Shown: positions 1 through 8,217, counted from the stretch's first letter. The stretch: 60,229 bases of DNA from Betaproteobacteria bacterium (GCA_016195915.1 JACPYS010000010.1:1-60229); one strand, 5' to 3'. The notes: generated by a model from the letters alone, not told the origin. Translations and numbers: made by a program.

Positions 1-135
1 ATAGAAGAGCGCGGGCTCGGGGGAGCCGCCAAACACCTTCATGCACCAGGCGCCAAGCGCAAGAACTGGTACGGCAATCAATGCCGTCACATACGCTGAG
101 GTCCTGGCTTCGATTTTCCAGTTTGAAAGTGGCAT
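1..135 (-). CDS. Partial small membrane protein, last visible integron cassette
   Basis: The reading frame starts at the ATG at 135-133 and runs off the left edge, so only the first 45 residues are visible. They begin MPLSNWKIEARTSAYV and contain one hydrophobic segment (about residues 14-32, TALIAVPVLALGAW), which suggests an N-terminal membrane anchor or uncleaved signal. It lies just downstream, in the cassette reading direction, of the folded attC-like site at 134-229, which is where a cassette gene would begin. No family recognised. The start is the first ATG after the recombination core; the rest of the protein is outside the window. Confidence 0.5.
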   Translation of the reverse strand, partial: MPLSNWKIEARTSAYVTALIAVPVLALGAWCMKVFGGSPEPALFY

Positions 136-229
136 GAGCGTTAACGTCGTGCTGTGCGGCGGGCCAGCACGGCGACGAAAAATGGCACAACGCTTCCGGC
201 CCGTCCGCACCAGCTAAAGTTATACGCCG
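134..229 (-). other. attC-like integron recombination site (third in array)
   Basis: On the minus strand an imperfect inverted repeat joins GTATAAC (226-220) to GTTAAC (145-140). The inner arms GCTGGTGCGG and the complement of CCGCACAGC pair except for one extra G, like the extrahelical base that defines attC. It lies directly after the stop codon of the 230-811 gene, the usual place for attC. The R boxes are degenerate relative to RYYYAAC/GTTRRRY, so the exact crossover is uncertain. Confidence 0.6.
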
Positions 230-811
230 TCACCCGTCGTTGACCTCAACATTCTTGCCTGGAAACACTACCTGCGATCCGCTCGCCAATCGGGCGATCA
301 GCGAGTAGCGCTTCTTTCGAATTCGTGCCTTAAGCTCAGTCACGGAGCGGGAGTCTGCATCATCCTTGACGTAGATCTTTCCACGGAGATGGACTGGCGA
401 GATCAACCCGTTCGGTGGCAGCAGGAGAGACTTGTCATACTCCGGAGGCGTTCCTTGATCCCCGAAGGGCATACCCGCCTTTCCAATAGTCGTGTAGTGG
501 GTCAAGCGGGGCCTCGACACCCCATGGTACCGCGCCCATGTCGTGCAGGAGGCGTTCAGTTTCTTACCGAGATCAAGCTCAAAGGACGCAACCGTTGCCG
601 CCACATTGGACTGACTGGCCAAAGAGCACTCGAACTGTAGTTCAGCACCTCTTTCGAACTCGCTGACAATCTTGCCCGATGTGCGTGTAATCACCACACG
701 AGGCGTTGAAAGGCGTTTGTTCAACCACCACGCGTACACACCGACTATCGTCCCGACGGTGCCTGTGATCGCGCCCCAGATGGCGATTGTGTCTTTCAAC
801 TCAAGGTCCAT
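230..811 (-). CDS. Hypothetical membrane-anchored cassette protein, 193 aa
   Basis: The protein has an N-terminal hydrophobic segment (about residues 8-29, AIWGAITGTVGTIVGVYAWW) followed by a basic stretch (LNKRL) and a soluble domain rich in beta-type residues. The likely topology is a single-pass anchor with a cytoplasmic C-terminal domain. No enzymatic motif or known family is recognised. The gene sits between two attC-like folds (1151-1226 and 134-229) and reads in the same direction as the other cassette genes, so it is the body of an integron cassette. Such cassettes commonly carry unknown proteins. The ATG start is the first after the hydrophobic region and overlaps the doubtful small frame upstream. 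Confidence 0.7.
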   Translation of the reverse strand: MDLELKDTIAIWGAITGTVGTIVGVYAWWLNKRLSTPRVVITRTSGKIVSEFERGAELQFECSLASQSNVAATVASFELDLGKKLNASCTTWARYHGVSRPRLTHYTTIGKAGMPFGDQGTPPEYDKSLLLPPNGLISPVHLRGKIYVKDDADSRSVTELKARIRKKRYSLIARLASGSQVVFPGKNVEVNDG

Positions 812-1008
812 TCGGATTCAAGGCGTATAATCGGGATAGGAGAAAGCCTCGCGGCTTCATTCGCTAGCGCCAACAGATCCGGCAGATCTCCCGGGGTAAG
901 ACACGTTACCTTCCCTGCATAGACGCCGAATTTACAAAGTGCATCCCAGCCGCAGATGGAGGGCTTCGCAGTCAGGTGCCCGCTCGCCCCGGATGCACCA
1001 CGCCTCAT
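796..1008 (-). CDS. Doubtful small ORF in cassette 3
   Basis: An open frame of 70 codons (MRRGASGASGHL...RLESEWTLS) precedes and slightly overlaps the 230-811 gene. The frame stays open further upstream to 1164, inside the attC fold, so a longer form is possible. It has no recognised domain and ordinary composition. It may be a true cassette ORF, a remnant or chance. It is listed because otherwise 811-1150 holds nothing recognisable. Confidence 0.22.
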   Translation of the reverse strand: MRRGASGASGHLTAKPSICGWDALCKFGVYAGKVTCLTPGDLPDLLALANEAARLSPIPIIRLESEWTLS

Positions 1009-1150
1009 ATCCGGTTTTTGTTCATCGTCCCGCAGTTTCGGATTGGACTTCCTCCAGACCCCGCCTCGCGACGGCGCCCTTGCCCTTCTCCTTGCCTTTG
1101 GCTCTGCGAAAACCTGGCAGTCGGACTCGCACCGACTAAGTAACGCGCCA

Positions 1151-1226
1151 TGCCCGGCGCACACGTCCGGCTTCAGGCGCGCGCCGCTTGCGGCGCGTCG
1201 TCCTGAAAGCCGCTGTTCGGCGGCAC
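1151..1226 (-). other. attC-like integron recombination site (second in array)
   Basis: On the minus strand, GCCGAACAGCGGCTTTCAGG at 1223-1204 pairs with CCTGAAGCCG at 1177-1168, leaving one extrahelical T. The inner arms ACGCGCCGC / GCGGCGCG enclose a short loop. Its inner half is nearly identical to the site at 2401-2468, as expected for attC sites of one chromosomal array. The outer right arm is degenerate (GACGTGTGC instead of GTTCGGCGG), so recombination activity may be reduced. Confidence 0.7.
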
Positions 1227-1251
1227 AATGGTGTTCCTCCGGCGCATGACG

Positions 1252-2310
1252 TTAATCGATCACCTTATCGGCACGGATCAGGATCGAGCGGGGAAATGTG
1301 ATGCCGAGTTCCTGTGCAGTTTTCTTGTTTATCGCGAGCTCGAACCTCATCGGCTGCTCGACTGGCAGGTCTTCAGGCTTTGCTCCGCGTAGGATGCGAT
1401 TCGCATGGCGCGCTGCGCTCCGGAACAGCTCAATGGCGTCGACGCCGTAGGCAATCAGGCCGCCTTCCTCGACATAGAGGGTTAAGTAGTAGATTACCGG
1501 CACTTTATAGTGCGCTGCGAGCGCGACAACGCGTTTGCGATTGAAGAACATGAAGCTGTCGACCCCGACCATTACGCCGCCGTCCGCCTCCCGCTGAAGC
1601 GAGGCAATGGTCTTCTCGATATCGGCCTCGCTGCGCACGGTAGCCGGGAAGATCCGCACCCCAAGCTTCGCCGCAACATTCCGAAGTGGCTGCAAATAAT
1701 ATCTATCGACATAGGGCGCGGTCTCGGGATTAAACATTACGGCGATTTGTCTTACCCGAGGCGCGACCTCCTTCAGCAGTTCCAGCCACTTCTCAACCAG
1801 CGTTGATTCCAGGTATAGGAATCCCGTGATGTTTCCACCGGGACGGGAAAAGGACTGCACGAAGCCGCTGCCGACCGGATCAGCGACCAGCGTGAACACG
1901 ATCGGGATTGTCCGCGTTTCGCGCTGGAGCGCGGCGGTCGCCGGCGTCGTGTTGGCCAGGATCAAGTCGGGCTTCAGAGCGACGAGTTCCTTCGCATGCG
2001 CTGACGCGCGAACGGGATTGTTTCCGCCCCAACGGACATCGAACCGCACATTGCGACCCTCGGACCAGCCGAGCGCCGCAAGCCCTTCCTTGAATGCGAG
2101 GAGGCGCGATAACGCTTCAGGATCGCTCTCGGGGTATCCCATGAGTACCGCAATCCGCCTTGTTTGATCGCGCTGCGCATGCAGCACAAGCGGCCACGCG
2201 AGCGCCATGCCGACAAGACCGCCAATGAAATCCCGCCGCCTCGGAATCCCCGCGACGAACTCAGCGGAAAATCTACCCTTCCGCCATCTGAGGTCGTAAG
2301 TTCTGGACAT
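1252..2310 (-). CDS. ABC transporter substrate-binding protein (PF04392-type), integron cassette
   Basis: This is a periplasmic binding protein of the PF04392 family. The N terminus has a twin-arginine-like signal (RRRDFIGGLVGMALAWPLVL, about residues 24-43) with probable cleavage after LHA. The mature part carries family signatures: RRIAVLMGYPESDPEA, EGLAALGWSEGRNVRFDVRW, DPVGSGFVQSFSRPGGNITG, and the C-terminal pattern ELAINKKTAQELGITFPRSI followed by a short acidic tail. At 352 residues it is slightly long because of the basic 23-residue leader; no better start lies between the first ATG and the signal. The natural ligand is unknown. No permease or ATPase gene is nearby, which fits a mobile cassette, bounded by attC-like folds at 2401-2468 and 1151-1226. 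It is a divergent paralogue of the neighbour at 2519-3499. Confidence 0.88.
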   Translation of the reverse strand: MSRTYDLRWRKGRFSAEFVAGIPRRRDFIGGLVGMALAWPLVLHAQRDQTRRIAVLMGYPESDPEALSRLLAFKEGLAALGWSEGRNVRFDVRWGGNNPVRASAHAKELVALKPDLILANTTPATAALQRETRTIPIVFTLVADPVGSGFVQSFSRPGGNITGFLYLESTLVEKWLELLKEVAPRVRQIAVMFNPETAPYVDRYYLQPLRNVAAKLGVRIFPATVRSEADIEKTIASLQREADGGVMVGVDSFMFFNRKRVVALAAHYKVPVIYYLTLYVEEGGLIAYGVDAIELFRSAARHANRILRGAKPEDLPVEQPMRFELAINKKTAQELGITFPRSILIRADKVID

Positions 2311-2400
2311 GCAATAGTCCCCTCTCTATTGACGCGCCCGGCGAGTGATCGCTTCGGGGCGCAGCCGGTATGGGCGCTGACCTATTTCGTGCCGACATCG

Positions 2401-2468
2401 TGCCACCGAACGGCTTCAGGTGCGCGCCGCGCGCGGCGCGTCGTCCTGCAAGCCGTTGTTCGGTGGCA
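2401..2468 (-). other. attC-like integron recombination site (first in array)
   Basis: This is the clearest site. On the minus strand TGCCACCGAAC (2468-2458) pairs with GTTCGGTGGCA (2411-2401). Inside, GGCTTGCAGG pairs with CCTGAAGCC, leaving a single extrahelical G, and a near-perfect ACGCGCCGCG hairpin closes the loop. The unpaired AAC between outer and inner arms matches the unpaired spacer of attC. The outer core GTTCGGTGGCA recurs at the candidate attI (3688-3678), which defines cassette 1 as about 2411-3688. Confidence 0.8.
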
Positions 2469-2518
2469 AGCGTATTTGCGCTGCGCTGTCTCGAACACTG
2501 TAAGCAGCCCAACAGCGG

Positions 2519-3499
2519 TCATTCGATCACCCGGTCGACGCGCAACAGCAAGAGCTTCGGAAAGGTCAAATCGAGCTCGCGCGCCGTGCGCAAATTGACG
2601 ACGAACTCGAACCTGGTCGGCTCCTCGATGGGAAGATCTTCCGGTTTCGTCCCCTTCAGGATTCGGTGGACGTAGCCGGCCACACGCCGGAAACAGTCGA
2701 GAAAATCGGCGGAAAAGGCCATCAAGCCACCGTCCTGGGCGAACACGTTCTCACTGTACATCGCCGGAATTCGCTGCGCGCGCACGATTTCGATCACGCG
2801 CTTGCGATTCGTAAACATGAAGGGGCCAGGGAGCACGAAAAGTGCCTCGCTCGTGCGTGCGGCTGCCTCGATCGCCCGTTGCAGTTCACTCTCGGACCGG
2901 ACGTCGTGCAGCACGAGCTTCACGGCCACCGCGTCGGCGGGTCCGCGCAACGCCGCAATCTGCGATTGGCCGAAAGCATCGCTGCGATATAAGACGCCGA
3001 GACGTGCGAGTTTTGGTAATGCGGTTTTTATCAGCTCGATCCGCTTCGCGTTCAACTCCGCGCCCACGACCGAGAGCCCGGTAACATTGCCGCCCGGCCG
3101 CCCCAGGGATTTGACGAGGCCGGCTCCAACCGGGTCGCTCCCGAGCACCAGCACGATCGGCAGGGTCGTCGTGAGCTTGCGCAACTCGGCCGCGGCGACA
3201 TCTGCTGGTGCGAGGATAACGTCCGGTCTTAAGTCAACAAGTTCACGGGCAAGCTGTGGCAGCTTGGAGAGATCCCCCGCCGCGTAGCGCGCCTCTAGAG
3301 TCATGTTCTTGCCCTCCTCGTACCCGAACTCGGCAAGGCCATTCCAGAAGGCGCGGATGAAAGGGACCATGCTCGCTGTTCCAGACGAGGAGAGCAGCCC
3401 GACGCGGTATGTCTTGCGCGCACGCTGGCCATACGCGGGCGCCAGAGCCCCCGATGCGAAAGCGAGCAGCGCAACGACGGATCTGCGGCGGCCGTTCAT
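2519..3499 (-). CDS. ABC transporter substrate-binding protein (PF04392-type), first cassette
   Basis: This 326-residue periplasmic binding protein of the PF04392 family has a Sec-type signal (MNGRRRSVVALLAFASGALA, cleavage near AYG-QRA). Family signatures are YRVGLLSSSG, EEGKNMTLEARYAAGD, SDPVGAGLVKSLGRPGGNVT, and the C-terminal RFEFVVNLRTARELDLTFP. The length is normal for the family. The ATG immediately follows the TGA of a short frame carrying the C terminus of another family member (3500-3664), so translation may be coupled. It is the first cassette after attI and would be read from the integron promoter that fires away from intI. The ligand cannot be told from sequence, and no permease or ATPase partner is present. 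Confidence 0.88.
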   Translation of the reverse strand: MNGRRRSVVALLAFASGALAPAYGQRARKTYRVGLLSSSGTASMVPFIRAFWNGLAEFGYEEGKNMTLEARYAAGDLSKLPQLARELVDLRPDVILAPADVAAAELRKLTTTLPIVLVLGSDPVGAGLVKSLGRPGGNVTGLSVVGAELNAKRIELIKTALPKLARLGVLYRSDAFGQSQIAALRGPADAVAVKLVLHDVRSESELQRAIEAAARTSEALFVLPGPFMFTNRKRVIEIVRAQRIPAMYSENVFAQDGGLMAFSADFLDCFRRVAGYVHRILKGTKPEDLPIEEPTRFEFVVNLRTARELDLTFPKLLLLRVDRVIE

Positions 3500-3664
3500 T
3501 CAAATCATCTCGTCAGCGCGCAGGACGACCGATTGCGGAATCGCGATGCCGGGCGCGCGGGCCGTCTTAAGGTTGCCCACCAATTCGGACTTAGATCGGA
3601 AGCAGACATAAGGGATCGCCTTTCGCTCGGTCGCGCGAATATTACGCCTTCGCAGCATCGTCAT
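3500..3664 (-). pseudogene. C-terminal remnant of a third PF04392 substrate-binding protein
   Basis: This 54-codon frame, starting at ATG 3664, ends with GNLKTARAPGIAIPQSVVLR then ADEMI, the standard end of PF04392 proteins (compare NLRTARELDLTFPK in the next gene). The first ~25 codons show no family match. Its TGA abuts the ATG of the full-length gene at 3499. The simplest reading is that cassette 1 was captured from a tandem array of such genes and kept the tail of the upstream gene. It could also serve as a leader peptide for translational coupling. Confidence 0.7.
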
Positions 3665-3675
3665 CGGGTGTGCAA

Positions 3676-3700
3676 TGTGCCACCGAACGTAATATCGACT
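3676..3700 (-). other. Candidate attI core site
   Basis: The minus-strand core ACGTTCGGTGGCACA (3690-3676) repeats the outer attC core of cassette 1. There is no folded second arm, as expected for attI. It lies between the first cassette and the divergent integrase gene, the correct position for attI. Additional integrase-binding repeats were not identified with confidence. Confidence 0.55.
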
Positions 3701-3820
3701 TGCAAAGTGTCGCCATACAAGGCGACCTGGTCACTACTGCGCGGCCATTTCCTTTGCTAAACATCAGTTTGGCCGTATCGGCAGAATGCCGCTTGCCGCG
3801 AAAGGCTGCGAGTTGTAACA

Positions 3821-3838
3821 TGGTTATTTATACAGTAT
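3821..3838 (+). promoter_or_regulatory. Degenerate LexA-like half-site at intI start
   Basis: TTATTTATACAGTAT ends 4 bp before the intI ATG. One half (ACAG with an AT-rich spacer) fits CTGT-N8-ACAG, but the other half reads ATGG instead of CTGT. Integron integrase genes are often LexA-controlled, so a weakened box is plausible; binding is unproven. Confidence 0.35.
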
Positions 3839-3841
3839 CCC

Positions 3842-4843
3842 ATGGTTCATCATCCAGCCATGTTTGCTACCCGTCCGTCGTTTCCGCCGATCGCTTCCGA
3901 TCCAGACAAGTCTATTTCGTCCCCACCGCACCAGCCGCGCCTTCTCGAGCGGGTGCGTGACGCGATCAGGGTGCGTCACTACAGCATCCGCACCGAGCAA
4001 GCATACACCGGCTGGATTCGCCGCTTTATTCTCTTCCACGGCAAGCGGCACCCCGCCGAAATGGGCAAGTTGGAGGTCGAGGCATTTCTGACGCACCTTG
4101 CCGTGTCCGGCGACGTGGCGGCGCCGACGCAGAATCAGGCGTTGAGTGCCGTTTTGTTCCTCTACAAGGAAGTCCTCGGGCAGGAGCTTGGCTGGATGGA
4201 GAGCGTGGTGCGCGCGAAGAAGCCCGCGAAACTTCCGGTGGTGTTCACGCGGGACGAAGTGCGCTCGATCATGGCGCACCTTGACGGGGTGCGCTGGATC
4301 ATGGCGATGCTGCTGCACGGTTCGGGGCTGCGTCTGCTCGAATGCCTTCGGTTGCGCGTGAAGGATATTGATTTCGACCAGCGTTGCTTGACGGTGCGCG
4401 ACGGAAAAGGCGGCAAGGATTGCGTCACGGTTCTGCCGGATGCCGCGATTGAGCCGCTGCGACGCCAGATCGAGCGCGTACGCGCGGTGCATGCGCAGGA
4501 TCTTGCCGCCGGGTTCGGCGCGGTTTACCTGCCGCACGCACTCGACCGGAAGTACCCCGAGGCGAACAGGACGATCGCGTGGCAATACGTGTTTCCGGCT
4601 TCGGCGCGCGCGCTCGATCCGCGCTCGGGTATCGAACGGCGGCACCATCTTGACGAGTCGGTACTGCAGCGCGCCGTCAAGAACGCGATTCGCCCGGCGG
4701 GCATCGAGAAGCCCGCCAGCTGCCATTCGCGGAGGCACTCATTCGCAACCCACCTGCTCGAAGACGGCTACGACATCCGCACCATCCAGGAGCTGCTCGG
4801 ACATTCGGATGTCAGCACGACGATGATTTATTGTGGAAAGTAA
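3842..4843 (+). CDS. intI: Integron integrase IntI, truncated by insertion at the catalytic-Tyr codon
   Basis: This is an integron-type tyrosine recombinase. It has the N-terminal core-binding domain ([20 protein letters not shown]), the first catalytic Arg in [19 protein letters not shown], and the IntI-specific insertion ([20 protein letters not shown]) that separates integron integrases from XerC/D. It also carries [12 protein letters not shown], and [14 protein letters not shown] with the nucleophilic Tyr330. From codon 329 the frame reads into the RIT end and stops after IYCGK, so the element itself supplies the tyrosine codon and the C-terminal helix is lost. The missing end (VYTHVMNRGGRGVRSP...) lies in frame at 8385-8447; joining codon 328 to it gives a normal 348-residue IntI. 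Residue L of the usual HTLRH is Arg here. The start could instead be ATG 3860. The truncated protein is probably inactive or impaired. Confidence 0.92.
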   Translation: MVHHPAMFATRPSFPPIASDPDKSISSPPHQPRLLERVRDAIRVRHYSIRTEQAYTGWIRRFILFHGKRHPAEMGKLEVEAFLTHLAVSGDVAAPTQNQALSAVLFLYKEVLGQELGWMESVVRAKKPAKLPVVFTRDEVRSIMAHLDGVRWIMAMLLHGSGLRLLECLRLRVKDIDFDQRCLTVRDGKGGKDCVTVLPDAAIEPLRRQIERVRAVHAQDLAAGFGAVYLPHALDRKYPEANRTIAWQYVFPASARALDPRSGIERRHHLDESVLQRAVKNAIRPAGIEKPASCHSRRHSFATHLLEDGYDIRTIQELLGHSDVSTTMIYCGK

Positions 4844-4857
4844 GTTGTTATGTGCAG
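4826..4857 (+). repeat. Left terminal inverted repeat of RIT element
   Basis: It begins ATTTATTGTGGAAAGTAAG and continues to GTTATGTGCAG. It matches the right end with 5 differences in 32. Its first bases create the codons Ile-Tyr-Cys that replace Val-Tyr-Thr of IntI. The inner motif TTATGTGCAGT recurs near the right end at about 8277. Confidence 0.85.
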
Positions 4858-4971
4858 TATCGCTCCCAGCTCATTGATCGGAAAGGCGCGTAGCTGCTGG
4901 AACTCAGCATAATATCTGGCCCGCACTGTGCGGCCCTCTGCTCTGAACCGGCATCGGTGACCTCGGCCGCA

Positions 4972-5982
4972 CTACAACGAGTGCAGCCACTCAAGCAGTG
5001 TCTTGTTCTGGGTCCAGGACGGCATCTTGGGCAGTGGGGTATCGTCAGCGACTTTCTCGAGGGCCTTTCGTTTCATTTCGAGATTTGCCCGCGCATAGAT
5101 CTCCGTTGTTTTTACATCCACATGTCCCAGGAAGTCGCGGATGATTTCGAGCGAGACGCCGCTCTGCAGTAGGTGCATTCCCTTCGTGTGCCGCAAGCTG
5201 TGTGGGCTCACCGGCTGTGTGAAGCCGGGGTGATCGCTCCGCACTGCCTGGATGTAGTTTTGCAGCACATAGCGGACGCCTGAGCGCGAGAACCGTTCAC
5301 CTTGTCTGTTTTGGAATAGCGGGCGGTCAGCGTGTTCCGGGCGATCCAGGCCGTTTTCGCGAAGGTGATCGCGCAGGAGTTGGACCGTCGCGTCCATCAA
5401 CGGCACGGCACGCATCTTGCGCCCTTTACCCATGAGCCTCACTTGCGCGGGAGAATTCAGGCGCACATCGCCGGCGCTGAGGTCGATCACTTCCTGCACG
5501 CGAGCACCAGTGTCGTAAAGCACGCTCAACAAGACCGCATCTCTACGGCCCTCGCGCGAACGCAGATCGGGTTGCGCCAAGATCAGTGCGAGGTCCTCTT
5601 TTGAGAGGTACCCGACGTTCGAGTGTGCATGCCGCTGCAGGGGAATGGCCAGGATCTGCTGGCACTGCAGCATGCGGTCCGGGACTTCCGATTGCACGTA
5701 TCGGAAGAACGCATGCAGCGCCGCGAGGCGATGGTTCTGCGTGCGGATCGAGGCGTGCCTGTCCTTGCCCAGGTGATCGAGGAAGGCTTCCACCAGGGAA
5801 GCATCGATGTGCGCCAGAGACAGTCGCTCCAGGGCGATGCCGCGAGTGTCGCGGCAGAACCGAAGCAGCAGAGTGAACACATCGCGGTAGGCCTTGATGG
5901 TGTTGGGACTCAGATTGCGCTGTGCGGCCAGGTAGTGCGTCAGGAAGTTGGTCACCTGCACGGAGAAGTCGGTCGGTTTCAT
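4972..5982 (-). CDS. RIT tyrosine recombinase, third gene (RitC-type)
   Basis: This 336-residue tyrosine recombinase has a SAM-like core-binding domain (about 5-105, FLTHYLAAQRNLSPNTIKAY) and a catalytic domain with Arg in YDTGARVQEVIDLSAGDV, HSLRHTKGMHLL, and FLGHVDVKTTEIYARANLEM, where the Tyr is the nucleophile. Its ATG overlaps the stop of the middle gene by 4 nt (ATGA), so the trio is translationally coupled. In RIT elements the three enzymes are thought to act together in transposition. All catalytic residues visible appear intact. It is transcribed from the element's right end, antisense to intI. Identification rests on domain motifs and gene order. Confidence 0.9.
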   Translation of the reverse strand: MKPTDFSVQVTNFLTHYLAAQRNLSPNTIKAYRDVFTLLLRFCRDTRGIALERLSLAHIDASLVEAFLDHLGKDRHASIRTQNHRLAALHAFFRYVQSEVPDRMLQCQQILAIPLQRHAHSNVGYLSKEDLALILAQPDLRSREGRRDAVLLSVLYDTGARVQEVIDLSAGDVRLNSPAQVRLMGKGRKMRAVPLMDATVQLLRDHLRENGLDRPEHADRPLFQNRQGERFSRSGVRYVLQNYIQAVRSDHPGFTQPVSPHSLRHTKGMHLLQSGVSLEIIRDFLGHVDVKTTEIYARANLEMKRKALEKVADDTPLPKMPSWTQNKTLLEWLHSL

Positions 5983-6962
5983 GAGGCGATCCTCCGCGGG
6001 ATGACATCGCCAAACGCGGCGTTGGCGCGCACGCTGATCTCTGGAAACAGCTCGGCGGTCAGATGCAGATAGCGCTGCGTTCCGGCCAGCGACTGGTGCC
6101 CTAGATAGGTCGCCAGCACCGGCAGCTTGGCGTCGAGGTCCGCACCCTCGCGGTACCAGCGCAACAAGCTATGGACGGCCATCGTGTGCCGAAGATCGTG
6201 CACGCGCGGCCCCTTGCCCCGGCCGGCATGCGGAATCCCGCACCGCAGGAGCAGCTCCCGGTAGAGCCAATAGACCGTTGTGAGACTCAACGGCCCGCCA
6301 TGTGGAGATGGGAAGAAGAACGCATCGGGCGGACGGGTTTCAAAGCTCGCGGCATACCGTTGCAGACGCTGCACGAGCGGCAACGCGGGTGGAACCAGTC
6401 GATTCTTGCCGAACTTGGCCTCGCGCACTGTCAAGACGCCCCGGTCGAGGTCGACATCGGCTACACGCAGATGCAAGACCTCGTTCACCCGGAAGCCGCA
6501 CCCGTAGAGGAGGCGGAAGACTTCGGGCATGACCAGGTGGCGCAGCGGCGCGCGTGCGCTCGGCGTGAGTTGATCGACCGCCTGCAGCAGTTGCTGAACC
6601 TCGGTGTGGGTCAGGATGCGCGGGCAGAATCCGCTGCTGGCCTTTGCCGACAGCGATCGGTCCGGGACATAGGCGCAATACCCGAGGCGGCACAGATACC
6701 CGGCGAACTGACGCACGAGCGAGATGCGGAACTGCTGCGTCCTCGCGCTCTCATGGGGTTGCTTGGCAAGCCACTGTCGGGTGAGGGATCGGGGTAACTC
6801 GCACCGCAGTAGCCCCTCGGCACTCAGATAGCGATCAAAACAGCTGAGTATCCGGGTGCCCTCGCCGAATCGGTACCCACATGCCTGTTTGGTCTGAACG
6901 AATTGTTCCATCAGCGGGGCAAGCGGGCTTTGGAACCGAGGCCGGAGTTCGTCATTCGCCAT
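5979..6962 (-). CDS. RIT tyrosine recombinase, middle gene (RitB-type)
   Basis: This 327-residue tyrosine recombinase has the catalytic Arg in YGCGFRVNEVLHLRVADVDL, the HxxR box in VHDLRHTMAVHSLLRW, the second His in TYLGHQSLAGTQRY and the nucleophilic Tyr in the same stretch (TQRYLHLTAEL). The core-binding domain occupies about residues 10-105. It overlaps its upstream neighbour by 11 nt and its downstream neighbour by 4 nt, the tight coupling seen in RIT trios. No disruption is seen. It is distinct in sequence from the flanking recombinases and so is not a recent duplicate. Confidence 0.9.
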   Translation of the reverse strand: MANDELRPRFQSPLAPLMEQFVQTKQACGYRFGEGTRILSCFDRYLSAEGLLRCELPRSLTRQWLAKQPHESARTQQFRISLVRQFAGYLCRLGYCAYVPDRSLSAKASSGFCPRILTHTEVQQLLQAVDQLTPSARAPLRHLVMPEVFRLLYGCGFRVNEVLHLRVADVDLDRGVLTVREAKFGKNRLVPPALPLVQRLQRYAASFETRPPDAFFFPSPHGGPLSLTTVYWLYRELLLRCGIPHAGRGKGPRVHDLRHTMAVHSLLRWYREGADLDAKLPVLATYLGHQSLAGTQRYLHLTAELFPEISVRANAAFGDVIPRRIAS

Positions 6963-8217
6963 GACGCAGCTCCTCGGTGTTCAGCGCGGCGGCGCGCAGG
7001 GACTCCACGTCGGCTTTGGCGTAAATCATCGTCGATGCCGTCGAGGCGTGCCCCAGGATCTCCGAGATGACGTGCATCGGTGTCTGCTCGCGCAGCAGTT
7101 GCGTCGCCAGGGTGTGGCGCAGCGAGTGCAGGCCGCAGTGCTGTTTGCTCCGGAACCGGATCCCCGCAAGTTCCCGCCAGTACTTGACGATCTGATAGAA
7201 ATGACCGTCTTCGGCGAACGGCGTGAAAGGCGGTTGGGCTCTGAGGAACAGTTCGCGATGGGCGGTCTGGGGGCGGCCCGACTTCAGGTAGTCGATCAGC
7301 GCCTCGCCGACTTCCTCGGTCATGGGCAAACACAGCGGCGCACCGGTCTTCGATTGCGTGATCTCGATGGCGGCCGTGCCCCACTTGAGATCGTCGAGCC
7401 TGAGCGTTCGGATATCGCCCAATCGCAATCCCAGGCGACATGCGAGCAGGAGGATGGCGTAGTCGCGCTTGCCTCTGGGGGAGCTGCGGTCGACCACCTT
7501 CAGAAGCCGCTCAACGAGTTCCGGCTCCCACACCGAAGGGATCGTGGCATCCCGCGGGACTCGGACCGTCGGCAGCATCTGGCTGAGGTCCCGCTGCAGG
7601 ATCCCGCGCACCAGAAGGAACTGCAGAAAGCAGCGCACGTCGGAAACGGTCCGGGACATCGACCGGGGACTCAGACGACGTCGCGAGGCTACAAATGCCG
7701 CGATATCGGCCGGCTGCAACTGATCCAGGGTCGTGACGTTCCTTGACCCCAGGTCATCCAGAAACACCGCGATCGTTCGCATTCGCACGCACAGAGTCGA
7801 CGCACGGAGATGGCGTCGGTCGCGCGCGTACTGCTCGTACTCGCTCAGCGACTTCTTCATGGCCGCCGGGACCTGAAGTCTCGATGTGTCGATGCGCGTG
7901 CGCTCGACGCGGCCGTCGAGGGCAAAGTCGCCCAGCACCGTGACAAGAAACGGAATGTGCCGCCGCCACTCCTCGTTCGCTTTAACGCGTTCACCTGGCT
8001 GTCGGCGGTACGCGGTTATGAACTCAGCCGCGAGCTGCTCGGAATACCTGTCTCCCAGGCTCCTCTCGCGTGAGAACTTGACGAGATGCCCCCAGACCGT
8101 GCGGTACCGCCTCACCGATCGCCTGCTGAAGTTGATCTTGTCGAGCTCGCTCAACGCGTGCGCAACAAGTTGACCAAGCGGCAAACCGGATGGGGTTCGA
8201 TGCGCCAATGAGTCCAT
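6952..8217 (-). CDS. RIT tyrosine recombinase, first gene (RitA-type)
   Basis: This 421-residue tyrosine recombinase is the longest of the trio, with an enlarged N-terminal region (two helical DNA-binding segments, about 15-110 and 125-215). Catalytic signatures are CRLGLRLGDIRTLRLDDL, HSLRHTLATQLLREQ, and EILGHASTASTMIYAKADVE. The ATG at 8217 is preferred over the in-frame TTG at 8223 because GAGGAGG (8232-8226) then lies 8 nt upstream. Its stop overlaps the next start by 11 nt. Promoter elements should lie in 8218-8330, a region containing the inverted AACCTCC/GGAGGTT motif. Confidence 0.9.
   Translation of the reverse strand: MDSLAHRTPSGLPLGQLVAHALSELDKINFSRRSVRRYRTVWGHLVKFSRERSLGDRYSEQLAAEFITAYRRQPGERVKANEEWRRHIPFLVTVLGDFALDGRVERTRIDTSRLQVPAAMKKSLSEYEQYARDRRHLRASTLCVRMRTIAVFLDDLGSRNVTTLDQLQPADIAAFVASRRRLSPRSMSRTVSDVRCFLQFLLVRGILQRDLSQMLPTVRVPRDATIPSVWEPELVERLLKVVDRSSPRGKRDYAILLLACRLGLRLGDIRTLRLDDLKWGTAAIEITQSKTGAPLCLPMTEEVGEALIDYLKSGRPQTAHRELFLRAQPPFTPFAEDGHFYQIVKYWRELAGIRFRSKQHCGLHSLRHTLATQLLREQTPMHVISEILGHASTASTMIYAKADVESLRAAALNTEELRHGE

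Noticed and set aside
1119-1141. tRNA T-arm-like hairpin on the minus strand (GTCGG TGCGAGT CCGAC)
   Set aside because: Only the T-arm-like part is present; no anticodon arm, D arm or acceptor partner can be folded around it, so it is not a tRNA. It could at most be a tRNA-end remnant.
3824-4738. 304-codon minus-strand ORF opposite intI
   Set aside because: It is antisense to conserved integrase motifs and has no recognisable domain.
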